In this document: piece by piece, positions 22,701 through 34,955 of the stretch
How positions within the stretch are numbered: the stretch's first letter is position 1
Layout of the letters: each line of letters starts with the position of its first letter
Assembly: GCF_001411555.2 (NCBI RefSeq)
Contig: NC_049901.1
Span: 33,304,838-33,368,837 of the forward strand
Direction of reading: 5' to 3'
DNA: 64,000 bases
Source of the DNA: Juglans regia
Taxonomy: Eukaryota; Streptophyta; Magnoliopsida; Fagales; Juglandaceae
The notes under the pieces: generated by a model
Database searches by the model: none
Seen by the model: only the letters and a program-made list of their open reading frames with translations
What the model was told of the DNA's origin: nothing
Made by a program: the position numbers and the translations under genes

Positions 22701-25400
22701 GAAATGATGATTATTTAAATTTTTAAAAATCATGAGCATATTCTTGAAAGTTTGAAAGTTGTAATTATCTAAAAGTTATATGAGCATTTTTGTCCATTGA
22801 CAGTATTTTTAAAATTTGAATTACGTTCCGCATTATCCGGAAAAACACGTTTGAGAAAAATCATCATTTTGATGTTTTTTCTCAATCATACTTTTTAGCT
22901 TATTTGATATTAAAAGTGATTTAATATGTAACACTCAAACAATTTAATTGTTCAATTAAAAAGTTTTTAAGACTATTTAAACACTTTTTAATCCTAATTC
23001 CCCAACCCTAAGACCAAGGATTTGGATTTCGACCTTTAAATTAATTGAGATCTCTTTTTGGATCCTACGTTAAAATTTGGATTTGTATCATGGTCGAAAA
23101 AGCTTTTAAGCCTTTCAAAATCTTAAAAAGCATGGTTAATTTGAAATTCAAGTTTAAATTCAAATTCAAATCCAAATTCTTCTATCTATATACAACCTAG
23201 GTGATTTCACAACTGAAGAGAATTTGACAAGGTGGCAAGATCTCATCAATGCTAAGGTGGCAAGATCTCATCAATTGAATTAAAAAGAAAAAGAAATAAT
23301 TAAAGAAATTTACTTGATAGAATACCTTAAGGTTGAGTTTGGGTAGAATGATTTGGACTTGGGATTGCAAATCAATGCCATGATTTCAAATTCATTTCAT
23401 GTAGTGTAATTTGAAATTCAAGATTTTGAAATTTTGTCCAAATCTAAATCTAAGTTTTAATATGATCGAAGCAAATAATTTAGATTTCAAAGACTCAAAT
23501 TTTAAACCCTTTTCCAAATCCAGCCATCTAAACACAACATAAGAGTTATACATGATCAAGAAAATTATACTTGTATTTGTTCTAATATATTATAAATGAT
23601 AATTGAGTATTTAATTCTCTTTGAGTCTTTGGTAAGATAATTTGGAGAAAGATCCTCTCAATTTCTTACTCAAACTTGAGAGTCTCAGTTGAAAGAGATA
23701 AACACATAAAATAAGTCCTATAATATTTATTGCCACCCGTATACATTTTTATTTTATTTTCTGGCAGTATTAAATGAGTACAAATATGGTATAGTTTATC
23801 TTATGTGTTTTTATTTCTCTCACTTGAAACCTTAAGTTCAAACAAAAATTTGAAAAACCTTGATTGAGATAGTTAAATAATAAATATAGATAGAAGCTAC
23901 TATTGAGAGTATCCATTTTGCACACATGATGTGGCATCATCTAGATCACATATCTCTCCAAGTGAGTGTTGAGAACAATCAACTAGAAATAACCATACAG
24001 TGAATGCAAAATATACACTGCTATAGTAAATTCTCTCTAATATTACTCATAATTAAATAAGATAAATTAGGGATGATACCTCAAAAATCCCTCAGAACAA
24101 CAGCTTACACATAGAAAGGCCCAACGGCCAAGTTTCAAGTGAAAAAGGTTTTCCGGAGGAGCTCAAAAAAGCGAACGACACCTTGACAACCATCAACGAT
24201 CATAGGGGAAGAAAACAGCCCAGTGGGCTAAAATGCGTATCAATGCATGTTAGGTGTGTTGACTATTTTGACCTTTAGTGGCTAATGACTATCACATTGC
24301 AAATTGGCAATGTAGATTAAGTTGGGTTGGCCAAATTGATGCTTCGATATTGACGTGCTTGTTTTGATCTAATCATTTTTATGATTTTGTATGGCGTGTG
24401 ATGTAAAGGTCTTCAAATAAAACTATTTTTTTGTATAATAGAGTTGGATGCAAGAAAATAGTAATAGTAAATCTTCACAAGAATTGTTGAAATTCAATTA
24501 TTTTCGTCTTCAGTCTTAACTAGTAGAGTTGGCTGAATTATTTAGAAAAGAAAGATATACTTTAGTTTGACTTGGTAGAGTGTTCAATTCAGGATCAAAG
24601 ACATGTACAAACATTTTAACGAAAGATTAGGGCTTGGAGACTTACAAATTGCTTGCTGATCAAAGGCACCTACAACCATTGATGTAGATCACATTGTCAT
24701 CAAATGCATAGAGGAGCTTAGACGACAATAAGGACTTGACAATGGTATTTAATATTTATTAGTTATTGGGTGATGTATTCTATATGTAATGTTCGTTGGT
24801 TTTGATCTTTTTTCTGTTTTGGTAAAATGCATATTGAAAATCAATGGCAAAATACTTCTTCAATGTCTTCTAATTAATTCCTTTACATTTAATTCTTTGA
24901 CAACCACACAAAAGAAATCAAGTACATCAAACAAGGGAAGTCAAGCATATCCCTCCCACGTGCCCTTCACCCTAGTCATTATAAGAAACAATATTCATAG
25001 GAAAGGAAAAAGTTGTCAAAGACACAAAGAAATCATATTCGCATCAAAATTCTCAACATTACAAGGCCGAGTGTATCAACATTCACATACCCTATTTCCA
25101 CCTATGACCAACTTCTATCTCCAAGCTCGACAGGCCATTATCTAATGGAGGAAAGATAATCATCCAATTGAAGGAAGCCACCTAGAGCACTGCAATATCA
25201 GAGATTAGTTATTTTTATTTAATACCCATCAAAGAAAAAGAACAGTTACTTGGGCATGGAAATGAGGACAGAATTCCATAAGTTCACCCACAAAACCAAT
25301 TATTTGTTATGTTCATATATTGTACAAGGCTGTTGATATTAGATCCTGAGTTCTTTTTAAGCCAACAAGGATGATGATGATATATATGTACATCCACGTG
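19716..25400. other. Long gene-poor AT-rich stretch
   Basis: I see no gene. A TAA microsatellite lies at 22079-22102. At 23329-23541 text beginning aggttgagtttgggta and ending ccatctaaacacaaca has weakly inverted ends and may be a MITE. Reading frames up to about 118 codons (24789-25145) lack recognised domains. Confidence 0.45.
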
Positions 25401-25479
25401 ACAATACCATAGAAAAGGGATGCACTGCCTAGGAGTGAAAACAGATTCTCTCCCCAAATTGGTTTGTATTGCGAGCCCA

Positions 25480-26190
25480 TTAGGGATCTCTAGGGAAGAG
25501 GGAGAGAGCTCGATTAGGCCCAACAACCCTCCTCTAAAGGGAGTCAATGGGCCTCTACAAAGTACTCAACCCACGAGCAAAACACACCCAGGAAGCAACC
25601 ATCGTGTAGGAAAAGCGGATGGTAGGGGTAGATGAGACTCGCCGTCTTTACACCCCCCAATGACACCCAACCCTTGAGAACCTGAGCAGGAAGGTGGGCG
25701 AGAGATACGAGGAACACTCGATCTCTTGACAATAGGGATGAAGAGGCTTAACAATGAACATTTGCGGGATAAAGTAAGTCAGGGAGCCATGCCGCATTAA
25801 AGACGCCACTCCTCGGACTCTACGCCGCATTAATGGAGCCACCCCATGAGTCACGCCGCATTATAGGATTCTGACTAGATGAACAGTTGAAGTGACATGA
25901 ACTCCTTGAGGCAAGGTATGGGCTGTCCCTGCCCAAAAACCTAGTATAAAACCTACCCCTCAGGTACAAAGAACTCTCTCTAATTCCTGAAAGCTCTTGT
26001 ACAAACTACTAGGGAGATATACTGACTTAAGCATCAGTGACTCCCCGGCCAAGCCCCCCACTCTCTGTGTTTTCTTAAGTGTGCAGGTGAAAGGCCCAAG
26101 ATCCGAGTTGCTGGAACCCAGCCTAAAGTGTACGAAACACGACATTAACAATCCGGTCATTTGCTTTCTATCCATATAATGCATACAACT
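25480..26190 (+). mobile_element. Solo-LTR-like block
   Basis: This block is less AT-rich than its surroundings. It contains a TATA-like gtataaaac near 25950, then ctgacttaagcatcag at 26022-26037, a phrase common in the transcribed part of plant LTRs. Upstream, three spaced copies of gccgcatta(a/t) at about 25792, 25826 and 25856 form a degenerate tandem repeat such as LTR U3 regions carry. I see no gag/pol nearby, so a solo LTR or fragment is likely. Exact ends are uncertain. Confidence 0.5.
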
Positions 26191-27440
26191 CTAGTTTTTG
26201 GTAGGGCTGGTTCGATGGCTCTATACGAATTAGCGGTTTTTGACAAAATTACAGCTGCCACATTCAGCATTGCTCTTAGTGGGATTGAAAGCATCAAAGT
26301 ATAGAACATAAGTTGGACACAACACAATCTACAAGGATTTTAGAAGGTAGCTGAGATTTAAAAGAATAAATAATAATAAAAGTGCATAAAAACATTCAGA
26401 GACCTCTCAATGGATGATTTAAGATATATGGAAAAGGTAACATTTCGGCCTGTCAATGATAACATAAAACCTAATGATCATCTAGTTGGTAAGACTAGTC
26501 CAGCCCTTCCCATAAACATACACATGGAAACAAATGCAACTCAATTGAAATCAAACAACTATTGTAGGGTCTAAGATATCACTCCTCTAATGGTAGCTCA
26601 GAGGAGCAAATACAAAAATGTGTTCCCAGTTTAAAAGACCCGATACGATATTACGTGTCACTTTGAATCCTGCATTGCAGATCAAGATCTAGGTCAACAC
26701 GGACATCAATAATCTCTCTTGTTTCCCATTTTGGAATTATAACCGGTATGCCAACACAACGAAAAAAAAAAAAAAAAGAGGAGCAAAAAGCACAAAGCAA
26801 ACCAATTATAATAGTATTCAAGAAACCACATAAATAATCTCAACCTCTGTGTAAGCAAAGGTAGAGTGGGGTACAAGGTAGTACAAGTCCTGCTAGTTTA
26901 AACTTTTGTCAAGTTCATGTCTATTTTGAAGTTGTCAGTAGCTAAATGAATCCGCTGAAGTTTGTCCATACACAACAAGCTTCTTCAACATGAGAATTCT
27001 CTCAAGTGCATTTACAATCTGAATTCCATTTTACAAAGCATGGGGAGGTCCCAATCAGCCAATAGACAATAACCGGATAAGTTAAATCCTACTTGAATAA
27101 AAATTGTTACAATAATGATGCAAAAATTAAAATGTTGAATTCTTGGGATTCTTGAAACTGTGCCATAGATGAATAACCAATCCAGGAGGTTGCCCATTCA
27201 ATGGAAGGCCCAAACTCATTTGAAAGATAAGTGAGTGCGGATGAAAAGGATTAGCCAGATAGTGATGCATTTAGAAATTTGTCATGATTTATTTTTTGGT
27301 AGACTTGAAGTTGGTGATACATGCATGTCAATGAGTTTATTATTCAAAAGATTCAGCTTCTGCATAAAGAAATGTCTAACAAAGCATGGTACAATACAAG
27401 AAAAATAGTCATTCTAATATGCATTATGAGCCCACTTACC
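26191..27440. other. Intergenic / 3' flank of the membrane-protein gene
   Basis: No coding family is recognised. The stop codon of the minus-strand gene at 27441 is followed at once by a strong splice donor, so part of 26191-27440 may hold its terminal untranslated exon, perhaps near 27000-27230. A poly(A) run lies at about 26761-26777. Confidence 0.35.
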
Positions 27441-29524
27441 TCAATCTATTGGTTCTGATGTTTGAGACTGCTGGTCCTCAATTAAGGTTTGAATTCTCTG
27501 TGATAGAATACATATGATAAGAATAGGGAGCATTCCAAACTTATAGAAAATAGGATTTTGTTCTGGTTTTCTACCTTCACTGAATTTCCAACCTCCTCCA
27601 GTTTTTGTAGTAGTACTTGCTCCCCAAAATGAGGAAAAGAATCGTGCCTTAAAGATTTTGATGGGGACCCCTGCAGTCCACGCAAAGAGACATATATTAA
27701 AAAAATGGAGAGAGAGAAAGAGATGAAGTGTTGAAAAATACAAACATAATTTAAATTATTATCAGACCAAAAATTGAGCTTGTAATTGTATCCAGCAGTA
27801 TCTAAGCATATGATGAATGACCTACCCTTAGATTGGGAGTGTCTTCAACTGTGGAAACCGGTCTAGAGAAAACCTCACTTCTCATATTCGCGAGATGAAT
27901 AAGAACAGCCTGAAAAGGGCACCAAGGGAGACAGAGGAATTTTTATCCATCAACCTGAAGTCACCAGACAAAGGTGATATGTAACAAGAAATACCTTTCT
28001 GAAAGCGCTTGGATCTGCAACTCCCTGGATTTGAACATCATCACTTGGAGGCCGTCTTACACCAGCATTTTCAATTCTAAGAGAGTAGACACCAAAGAGG
28101 GATTGCAAATATCCTGATAATAAAAATAAAGATTTCCAAAATGTTACCAGCAAAAATGTACTCGGAGAACCTAGGTTGTAAATCTAAATTCCCAGATATA
28201 TGTATTATGTATGCACCTAGATCTGAAGGGTAAAAGCTGCAAGAACAGTTGAAGGTCTGTCCATTCATGAGCAGCCAGGTTCTACCAACTCAATTTGTAA
28301 CAACCGGTAGGCCAGAGTCAACCAAATTTAAATTTTCTAACAATATAAACTGCTATCGTCTTGTAATTCTAACTATTCCAGTATACTGTGAGCTGGGAAG
28401 TCACTCCTCATTAGTCAATATTTGATCTTTTTTCTCTCTATCTTTTCAATACATAGCAATTAGCAATTACTTTCTCTTTTTGGAATGGCACCGGGTGTCT
28501 AGGAACAGTATCCTGACTAATGCTGATGGTGCACAGGCCCTCGGCAAAAAGTTTCCCGCAAGTGCACCTTGGGTAATTCAAGGAAAAAATCCTCCAGTCC
28601 AATGGCCCCTAGAGATTGTTTGCGCTCAAGGAGATTTGAACCTTAGACTTGGGGGTAGCATACCCCCAAGCCTTGGCCTTTACCACTTGAGTCAACCCCT
28701 CGGGCAATTAGCAATTACTTAATCCTACTTAAAGTCCTAGTTTGTAAAATCAATCAACCGCTGTATTTTGATAAAATTTGTCGCGAATTTGAGATAATGT
28801 AGAAGTATAGTGTCAACACATTACCTTGTTCAATGACAAGGTCGGCAACTGAAGGTAACAAGACATGCTTCTCTTTCTTCAACTCTCCAAAGCATGGAAA
28901 TGGTACTGGCTTTGTGACCTGAAAAAAAGAAACAGTATTGCTCAATGGCATCCAAACTCCATCAGCTGGGATTGAACAATTATCACAAGTCAGTAATAAT
29001 CCCTTTACGTGAAAAACGATGAAACAAAGGTCCACAGATTAGACAACATGTTGCTGACTACTAAAAAGAACTCTACGAAGAAATTCGACCACCATAACTG
29101 ATATAAGTAAATACATTTCATCGAATTGAATTCTTGTGTATTAATTTGCATGTGATCTTAAAAAAGTATAAAACAATGAAATAAATTGGAAGAGGATTTG
29201 CTGATTTACTTTATATACTATGGAGTTTTGAGTTAGATAGAGCTTTCTGGAGCCGATATCTTTGCGGAGTATATATCTCCGCACAGGTAGATAAAGAAGC
29301 ATGAAAAAGCCGATTCCCCAGGCCAGTATCAGAAGCAAGGAGTAGAGAACCCACTGAGCAGTTTGATACTTGACATAATTCTCTTCCATCTCCTGGAACG
29401 ACGCCGTATACAGGACCGTTTCTTCTTCTGCCTCCGTTACCAGCTCCTCCTGAGAACCAGCACGGGACAATAGACCTCTCTCCAAGCTGTCAATTTCTTC
29501 AACTTCATTATCAGTTGCCATCAA
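27441..29524 (-). CDS. Plant-specific membrane protein with bacterial-PH-like region (DUF7642-type)
   Basis: Six exons on the minus strand, transcript order: 29524-29210, 28918-28825, 28113-27995, 27909-27826, 27670-27575, 27497-27441. Every border is GT/AG and the frame is kept, giving 254 residues. The N-terminus is acidic (residues ~1-55). One hydrophobic span (~58-80, WVLYSLLLILAWGIGFFMLL) is followed by basic RRYILRKD. Then comes SRKLYLTQNSIVYK ... SVADLVIEQGYLQSLFGVYS, resembling the beta-rich bacterial PH (DUF304/bPH2) pattern. The tail is low-complexity and glutamine-rich. From memory it matches an uncharacterised conserved plant family (DUF7642). No function is known to me. It is divergent from RH17 with 451 bases between the start codons. 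A second ATG directly follows the first. Confidence 0.85.
28473..28703 (-). mobile_element. tRNA-derived SINE in intron 2 of the membrane-protein gene
   Basis: The exact 17-bp direct repeat gcaattagcaattactt (28456-28472 and 28704-28720) flanks a 231-bp body. On the minus strand the body has an A-box-like actcaagtggtaaaggcc and a B-box-like aaggttcaaatctcc. These are pol III promoter parts typical of plant SINEs. It ends in an A-rich tail. Confidence 0.8.
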
Positions 29525-29975
29525 CTGGGCTTTAAATCAACCGAAACAAGAAAACGAAAACCACTGTGCAATTTGTTTTCACAAATCCACAATTCTGCAA
29601 AACCCTAAATCACCGGAAAAAGGAGTAGCGCCAAGATCCAAAAATCAGAGTTCCATAATTAATGGAATCTCAAGTACAAGGAAAGTGGGGAGAGCTATGA
29701 AAAGCTTTACCCGATCAATGCTCTAATTTCAAACGGGCAGTCTTCACAGCTTCATAACGATTACCGGGCTTATCTGGGCCTGTTCATAGACCCGGATCCG
29801 GTTGGTTGGTTACTGGTTAGTCAAAGACCCTGACCCGGAACCTGACCCGGACTCGGAACCTAACCCGGAACCGGACCCGGAATTAAGTATAAGAACGACG
29901 TCGTATGTAATTCAGGATTGTAATTAAAAGCCTCCGGTCGCCCTAAAGTTTTACAGAAAAAAGAAGGTTTTAGTA
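29525..29975. promoter_or_regulatory. Bidirectional promoter region with a CCCGGAACC-type tandem repeat
   Basis: This is 451 bases between divergent start codons. From about 29826 to 29881 units like gaacctgacccgg repeat four to five times with changes. I cannot identify a TATA box with certainty on either side. Confidence 0.5.
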
Positions 29976-30112
29976 ATGGCGACGAAGAAGAGCGAAAAAC
30001 CCAGCAAAGAATCAAAGACGAAGAGCAAGGAAGAACACAAGGAAAGTGAGATATTCGCGTCATGCTCTTTCTCCAGCCTCGGCCTCCACCCCACCTTATG
30101 CGACGAGCTCCG

Positions 30113-30150
<38 letters not shown>

Positions 30151-32536
30151 GCGAGATATCTGTGAAATTTAGGAAGAAAAAACTTTTTTATGCTGGATTT
30201 TCTGGGTTAAATTAGCTTAATTGTCGCAAACACACGGCTTTTCTGTGAGCAGAAAGGATGGACTTCGAAGCTCCGACGCTGGTACAGGCCCAAGCGATTC
30301 CAGTTATTCTCTCTGGCCGTCATGTGTATCCTTATTCTTGCACTTTTCTGTTTCCTTTGTTGTGACGTTTGTGTTTGTGTTCTTTAATCAAGCATTTTTT
30401 TAGACTTGTTAATGCTGCTACTGGAACGGGCAAAACTGTTGCGTATTTGGCTCCTATTATTCACCAATTGCAGGAGCACGAACCTCGTATTCAGCGGTCT
30501 GATGGGACTTTTGGTACGTTTTTTCATTAATGGAGGGTTACCCAGTCTCATGCCCTGTAATTGTGCATGTTATTTTATTATTATTATTATTATTATTATT
30601 GTTATTGTTACTGTTACTGTTGTTGTTGTTGTTGTTATTGTTATTGTTGAGCTTTCTTTGTTATGTTTTTCAAGGGACACGCAAATCAGCTGCGTGGGAT
30701 TCAAACCCAGGCACTGTGCGGAGAAAACTAGCTTATCAGTAGTTCTATTTTTGGTTATGAAAATCGCTATCGCCCAGTCAGCTTTGCTGAATCGCCGAAT
30801 AAGCCATATCAATGGGAAAAACTTTACAATGAGTTTGGAATTTTATTTTTCTTGGTTCAAAGGTTTTGTAATCTAACATATTGGGGATTCATGTCGAGGC
30901 CCCATCCCTTGGAAGCTTATTTGGAGAAATAAGGCTTCCCCTGCTTGGACAGCATGAGGAAGCGGGGTATAATTGTGGTTAATTGCTGTTGATGTGCAAG
31001 AAAAGTGGAGAATCAGTGGATCATATTATTTTCATTGCGAGGTTGCTAACATCCTATGGAACATGATCTTTGGCCTCTTTGGGATGGGTTGGGTGATGTC
31101 TTCTTGGGTTTTGGAATTTTTAACATAATGTAAGGGCAGTTTGACAACCATAAATATGCAATTCTGCAAAAGATGATCCGATAGTGTCTATTATGGTATC
31201 TATGGAGAGAGAAAAGATGTGGTCTTGAAGATTGTTGGATAATGGTCCCAGATGTTTCTCTTTCTATCTTTACTTTTCAAGAATTTCTTGCTCTTTTTCC
31301 CTTTGCATGTTAGGTGGATCTCGTATATACTTCTTGTGTACTGTGGAAACACACTATGTGTCATTAATGGAATATTTATCTGAAACGTAAAAAAAGTCCC
31401 ATGCATCAGTTTTTAACAAGTGTTTAGCAGTAAGGAATTTTGTTAGAAGCAATACATGCTACTACTACTTACCTGTCACCACCATTATAGGTTTTTTAAT
31501 ATCTTTTTTGGGTACCTCACCTTTAATTATCTTCTGGTAACAGCGTTGGTCCTCGTTCCAACGCGGGAGCTGTGCATGCAGGTTTATGAAGTATTGCAAA
31601 AGTTATTGCACCGTTTTCATTGGATTGTTCCAGGCTATATAATGGGTGGTGAGAACAGGTCAAAGGAGAAAGCCAGGCTGCGCAAAGGTAGGAAATCGTG
31701 TCTAGTTATGATTTAAGAAATCGTTTTTACTCCTATTATAGAATATTTGAACACAGCCTATAGTAATATGTTGGATTCTTCATGTGGTCCGTTGCAGGCA
31801 TATCTGTACTTGTTGCAACTCCCGGGCGCCTTTTGGACCATTTAAGGCATACATCATCATTCTTGCACACTAACTTGCGTTGGATAATCTTCGATGAAGC
31901 AGATAGGTATAGTTTACACTAAAAAATCTGTAGTTAGTATTTTATTTTTCAACCAAACTTTTACGGTATTGTTCCAAATCTTTGATGTTTTTGACACTTT
32001 TCATGCCTTCATTAGCTTTATCTGGTCTTGACAGGATTTTGGAATTAGGATTTGGGAAAGAAATAGAGGAAATATTAGATATCTTAGGTTCAAGGCATGA
32101 TGCGTCCGCTGACAAGGAGATTGCTGAGTCATATATTTCTGATCATCCTAGGCAGAATGTTCTATTGTCAGCTACCTTAAATGAAAAAGTAAATCATCTT
32201 GCCAAAATAAGTTTAGAGAATCCTGTTATGATCGGCCTTGATTACAAGAAAATGCAGCCAGTGTTATCATTTAAAGATTTTGGTTCATTGGGATCTGATG
32301 CAAATTATGAATTAGAACATCCCGTGAAAATGATGAGCCCTTCAAATGGAGATTTTAGAGTTCCAGCTCAATTAGTTCAGAGATATGTGAAAGGTACATA
32401 CATGTACAAAGTTGGGTTCCACAACATTGTTATGGAAAGGCTCTGATTGAATTTTTATGCAGTGTCCTGTGGCTTGCGGCTTGCTGTACTTCTTTCCATT
32501 CTAAAGGATCTTCTTGAGAGAGGAACTTCCCAAAAG
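29976..32536 (+). CDS. RH17: DEAD-box ATP-dependent RNA helicase 17, 5' half only
   Basis: Plus-strand exons: 29976-30114, 30253-30325, 30404-30513, 31544-31687, 31798-31906, 32035-32393, 32463-32536. They sum to 1008 bases (336 codons) in frame with GT/AG borders. The sequence holds the Q-motif region ([14 protein letters not shown]), motif I ATGTGKT (76-82), PTREL, TPGR, DEAD (188-191) and SAT (237-239). It matches the plant RH17 family (Dbp7/DDX31-like, ribosome biogenesis by homology). Translation would stop after ...RGTSQK; the second RecA domain (helicase C) that should follow is absent. Instead a LINE begins ~200 bases into the next intron. As drawn this cannot make an active helicase, so it is either a pseudogene or a broken assembly. 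Intron 3 carries a LINE remnant and a TTA/TTG repeat. Confidence 0.85.
30574..30650. repeat. TTA/TTG trinucleotide repeat in RH17 intron 3
   Basis: Uninterrupted TTA units pass into mixed TTG and GTTATT units over about 75 bases. The leucine-rich frames read here are artefacts of the repeat. Confidence 0.8.
30880..31396 (+). mobile_element. Decayed LINE 3' fragment in RH17 intron 3
   Basis: The text ccccatcccttggaagctta near 30900 corresponds to the FPWK...W segment of the LINE zf-RVT domain. The following tgtgcaagaaaag and the 3' end acttcttgtgtac ... poly(A) (31389-31395) follow the LINE order seen at 38420-39010. Frames are broken. Confidence 0.6.
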
Positions 32537-32660
32537 GTAAGAGTACAGTTGGACTTTTAAACATTTCACCAGTTTATGCATTATGTGAGGTTTTAGATTT
32601 TGTATCTCCTAAACGGCTTTACACTGGATTTGGTGGGTATGAAAGTTCAATAACGTGTTA

Positions 32661-32726
32661 ACTTACTGGTGTATATACTTATTACAAAAAATAAAAAATA
32701 AAAATAAAAAACTTACTGGTGTATAT
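32661..32726 (+). repeat. Micro-insertion of a LINE 3' tail (34 bp)
   Basis: The exact direct repeat acttactggtgtatat (32661-32676, 32711-32726) flanks 34 bases. These start acttatta and continue as A-rich (aaaaat)n text. This is a LINE end with nothing upstream of the last few bases. It lies in the RH17 intron, just before the long LINE. Confidence 0.75.
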
Positions 32727-34309
32727 CCTTCTTTGTCACTAGTGTGGTGGAGAATTATGGAGAGTAGTAGTTGGGTTGTCAAGTTTATTTCCATTGATGC
32801 TGCAATGATGGATTGGTTGGCTTCAGTGGTGGGGGCGTGTGGAGGGAGTTCTTTTGAGTTTTTCAGAACTCACAGGAAAGAGAATCAAGTCTTGGTAGTG
32901 CAGAGGAATCAAAACAGTTTTGGTCCTTTTTTTATCATGTCTGAGTTTGAGCATAATAAGAGGCGTGGGTCGATTGTTGTGCCAGAATGTTCGAAGGGAG
33001 AGGGCTGGAGGAAGTTTGGAGTAATTTCGTCTTCCTCTGCTTCGGGCGACAGAAATAGAGCTCATGAAAAACCTAGTTCCTCTACTATGGTGTCTGTTGG
33101 GCGGAAGGAATCGCATATGGAGGCTCTGAAGAAACCACCGCAACAAAGATTGGAGAAGATACGGGAGGCAAGTGGAAGGGATGGAAGATCGCAGTCGCAT
33201 TCTATCTTGGAAAAGAAAACTGTTCATCTCCTCAAAGGAGATGAATAGTCTCATAGCACAATGTCGCTTAGGGAAGATGAAGAGTTGTTGTTGGTGGGCT
33301 TGATGGATTATCTGGTGGATATAAAAAATAAGGTGGAGAGTATTTTGGAGTGGGTCGAGCTGGGAGAGCTATGCCCATTTTATTTTAAGTTTGATAAGGG
33401 GAAAAAAGTGGTTAATGAGAAGGGGAGTGGGTTGGGCTACGTAGTGGGTGGTTTGGGAAGTGAAGAGCTGAAGGGAAAGAATAAAGAGACTAGGTCAGGC
33501 CCAAGTGGAAGCCAGGTAATGGTCTGGAAGGAGAAACGAAAGGTTTTCGATATTTCGAAAATTTCGGATAAGGTTACCGCATCTGTATCGGTGCCGATAC
33601 TCGAGTCGACGGTCCTAGTTCTGGCACAGAAAAGTTCAACGGGTACATTCAAAGTTTCTGGTGGTGTAGTGGTGGTGCCTCAGGTGCCGGAAAATGAGGA
33701 GGGGGAAATTGTGGAGAAATTTGAAGGTAGTGCAGAGGGTTTGGATTCTGTAGGTAACGAGATAAATCTGGTGGACGCTGGCACTAGTCTGTTGAAGCAG
33801 TTCTTGGCTATCGAGGGGAGTTGACAGTGGGAGTTGGATGCAGATTTTGAGGAAGAAACTGAGACTGGTTTGAATGATGCAGATGAGACTTTACAGTGGG
33901 GCCGTTTATCTAAGAATGAGAGGTTGGATTCTAATATATAGATGGATGAAGTTGAAGTAGTCAGTGTTGAGGAGGAACTGGGTAGTCCGACGCCTTTATG
34001 AATGCTTCCCCCTCGGATTGCTTCGAAGGAAATCTCAGATTGGGTGGTAAACAAAGTGGAGGAGATACAGGTTTGTGTGGGATTATCATGTGAAGGGTAT
34101 GAAAAACAATTTAAGGCTCTCCAAGTAGCCATAAAAGCTGGTTGATCCACGTCTATGAAGTCAGCTATGAGGAAGGAGAGAGAGTTAAAATGCTTGCATT
34201 GCTCAATTAACTATGATAATAAGGAGGGAATTATGGGGAGGGATAGATTAAAAGGGAGAGATTCCTCTTCAGTTAATGAAGTCTAAAACCTTGTCTTGGA
34301 ATGTAAGGG

Positions 34310-34955
34310 GGAATCAATGCAATGGAATGTCATTCGCCTCAATTGACTTCTGTATTTGAAGAGAATATGGCTCTCTCGTTGGAGTTGAAGGAAAATGGTG
34401 ATAGGACCCGCTAATATGGATTTGGCGTTGGTGTAGGTGGATACTGTGTCTGGGGATATTGTGGCTCCCCTGGTCTCTCTTCCTCCAATAGCAGATTGGA
34501 TTTTGCTTAAAGTTAACGAGATTCAACAGTTCGTGGGAATTTCACATGGAGGATGTGAAGACTAGTTTAAAGAACTAATCACTGCGATCGAGGCAAGCCA
34601 CGCGCTTGAAACCAAATCAAGTTTCAAGAAAAGCAGAGAGTTACAGTGCCTTTTTTTGGGAATCAACTATGACGTTAAGGGTGATAGCTCATCTAGAGGG
34701 AAGTCTAAAGGTAGGGCATTGTGAAGATGGGAAAACAAGGGGTTAGAGTGGGGTTTTTGGATAGAGTTTTTAGTTCTACGGGAAGCAAGGGGTTGGGGTC
34801 GGGGTTGGTGTATTTTGGGTTGTTTTTCACGGGCTTTTTGGGTTATTAGTGGTTTTCTATTATGGGCAAGGTGTTCTCTTATATACATTTAGTGTACTTG
34901 GTTACTCCTTTGGATATATATATATATATAATATGTTTACTTATAAAAAAAAAAT
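34310..34955 (+). mobile_element. Third ORF1-only LINE derivative copy, nested in the LINE
   Basis: The stretch repeats the C-terminal part of the frame at 3506-4399, including the SSSRGKSKGRAL end at about 34690-34725, and the same 3' region ending acttat-poly(A) (34942-34954). LINE ORF2 text resumes right after (RLHIRPLIRSWKVD). It therefore interrupted ORF2 near its start. The left border is approximate. Confidence 0.65.

Noticed and set aside
26641..26760. Possible exon with a GCAG acceptor-like site upstream of the poly(A) run
   Set aside because: No frame matches a known family and no partner exon is visible.
30406..30876. 156-codon plus-strand frame with a hydrophobic I/V run
   Set aside because: The frame crosses RH17 exon 3 and the TTA/TTG microsatellite; the hydrophobic run is the repeat, not a membrane protein.
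33261..33824. Host gene encoding a 187-residue acidic protein
   Set aside because: It is LINE ORF1: it sits directly before an endonuclease/reverse-transcriptase ORF2 and its C-terminal part resembles the half-LINE ORF1.
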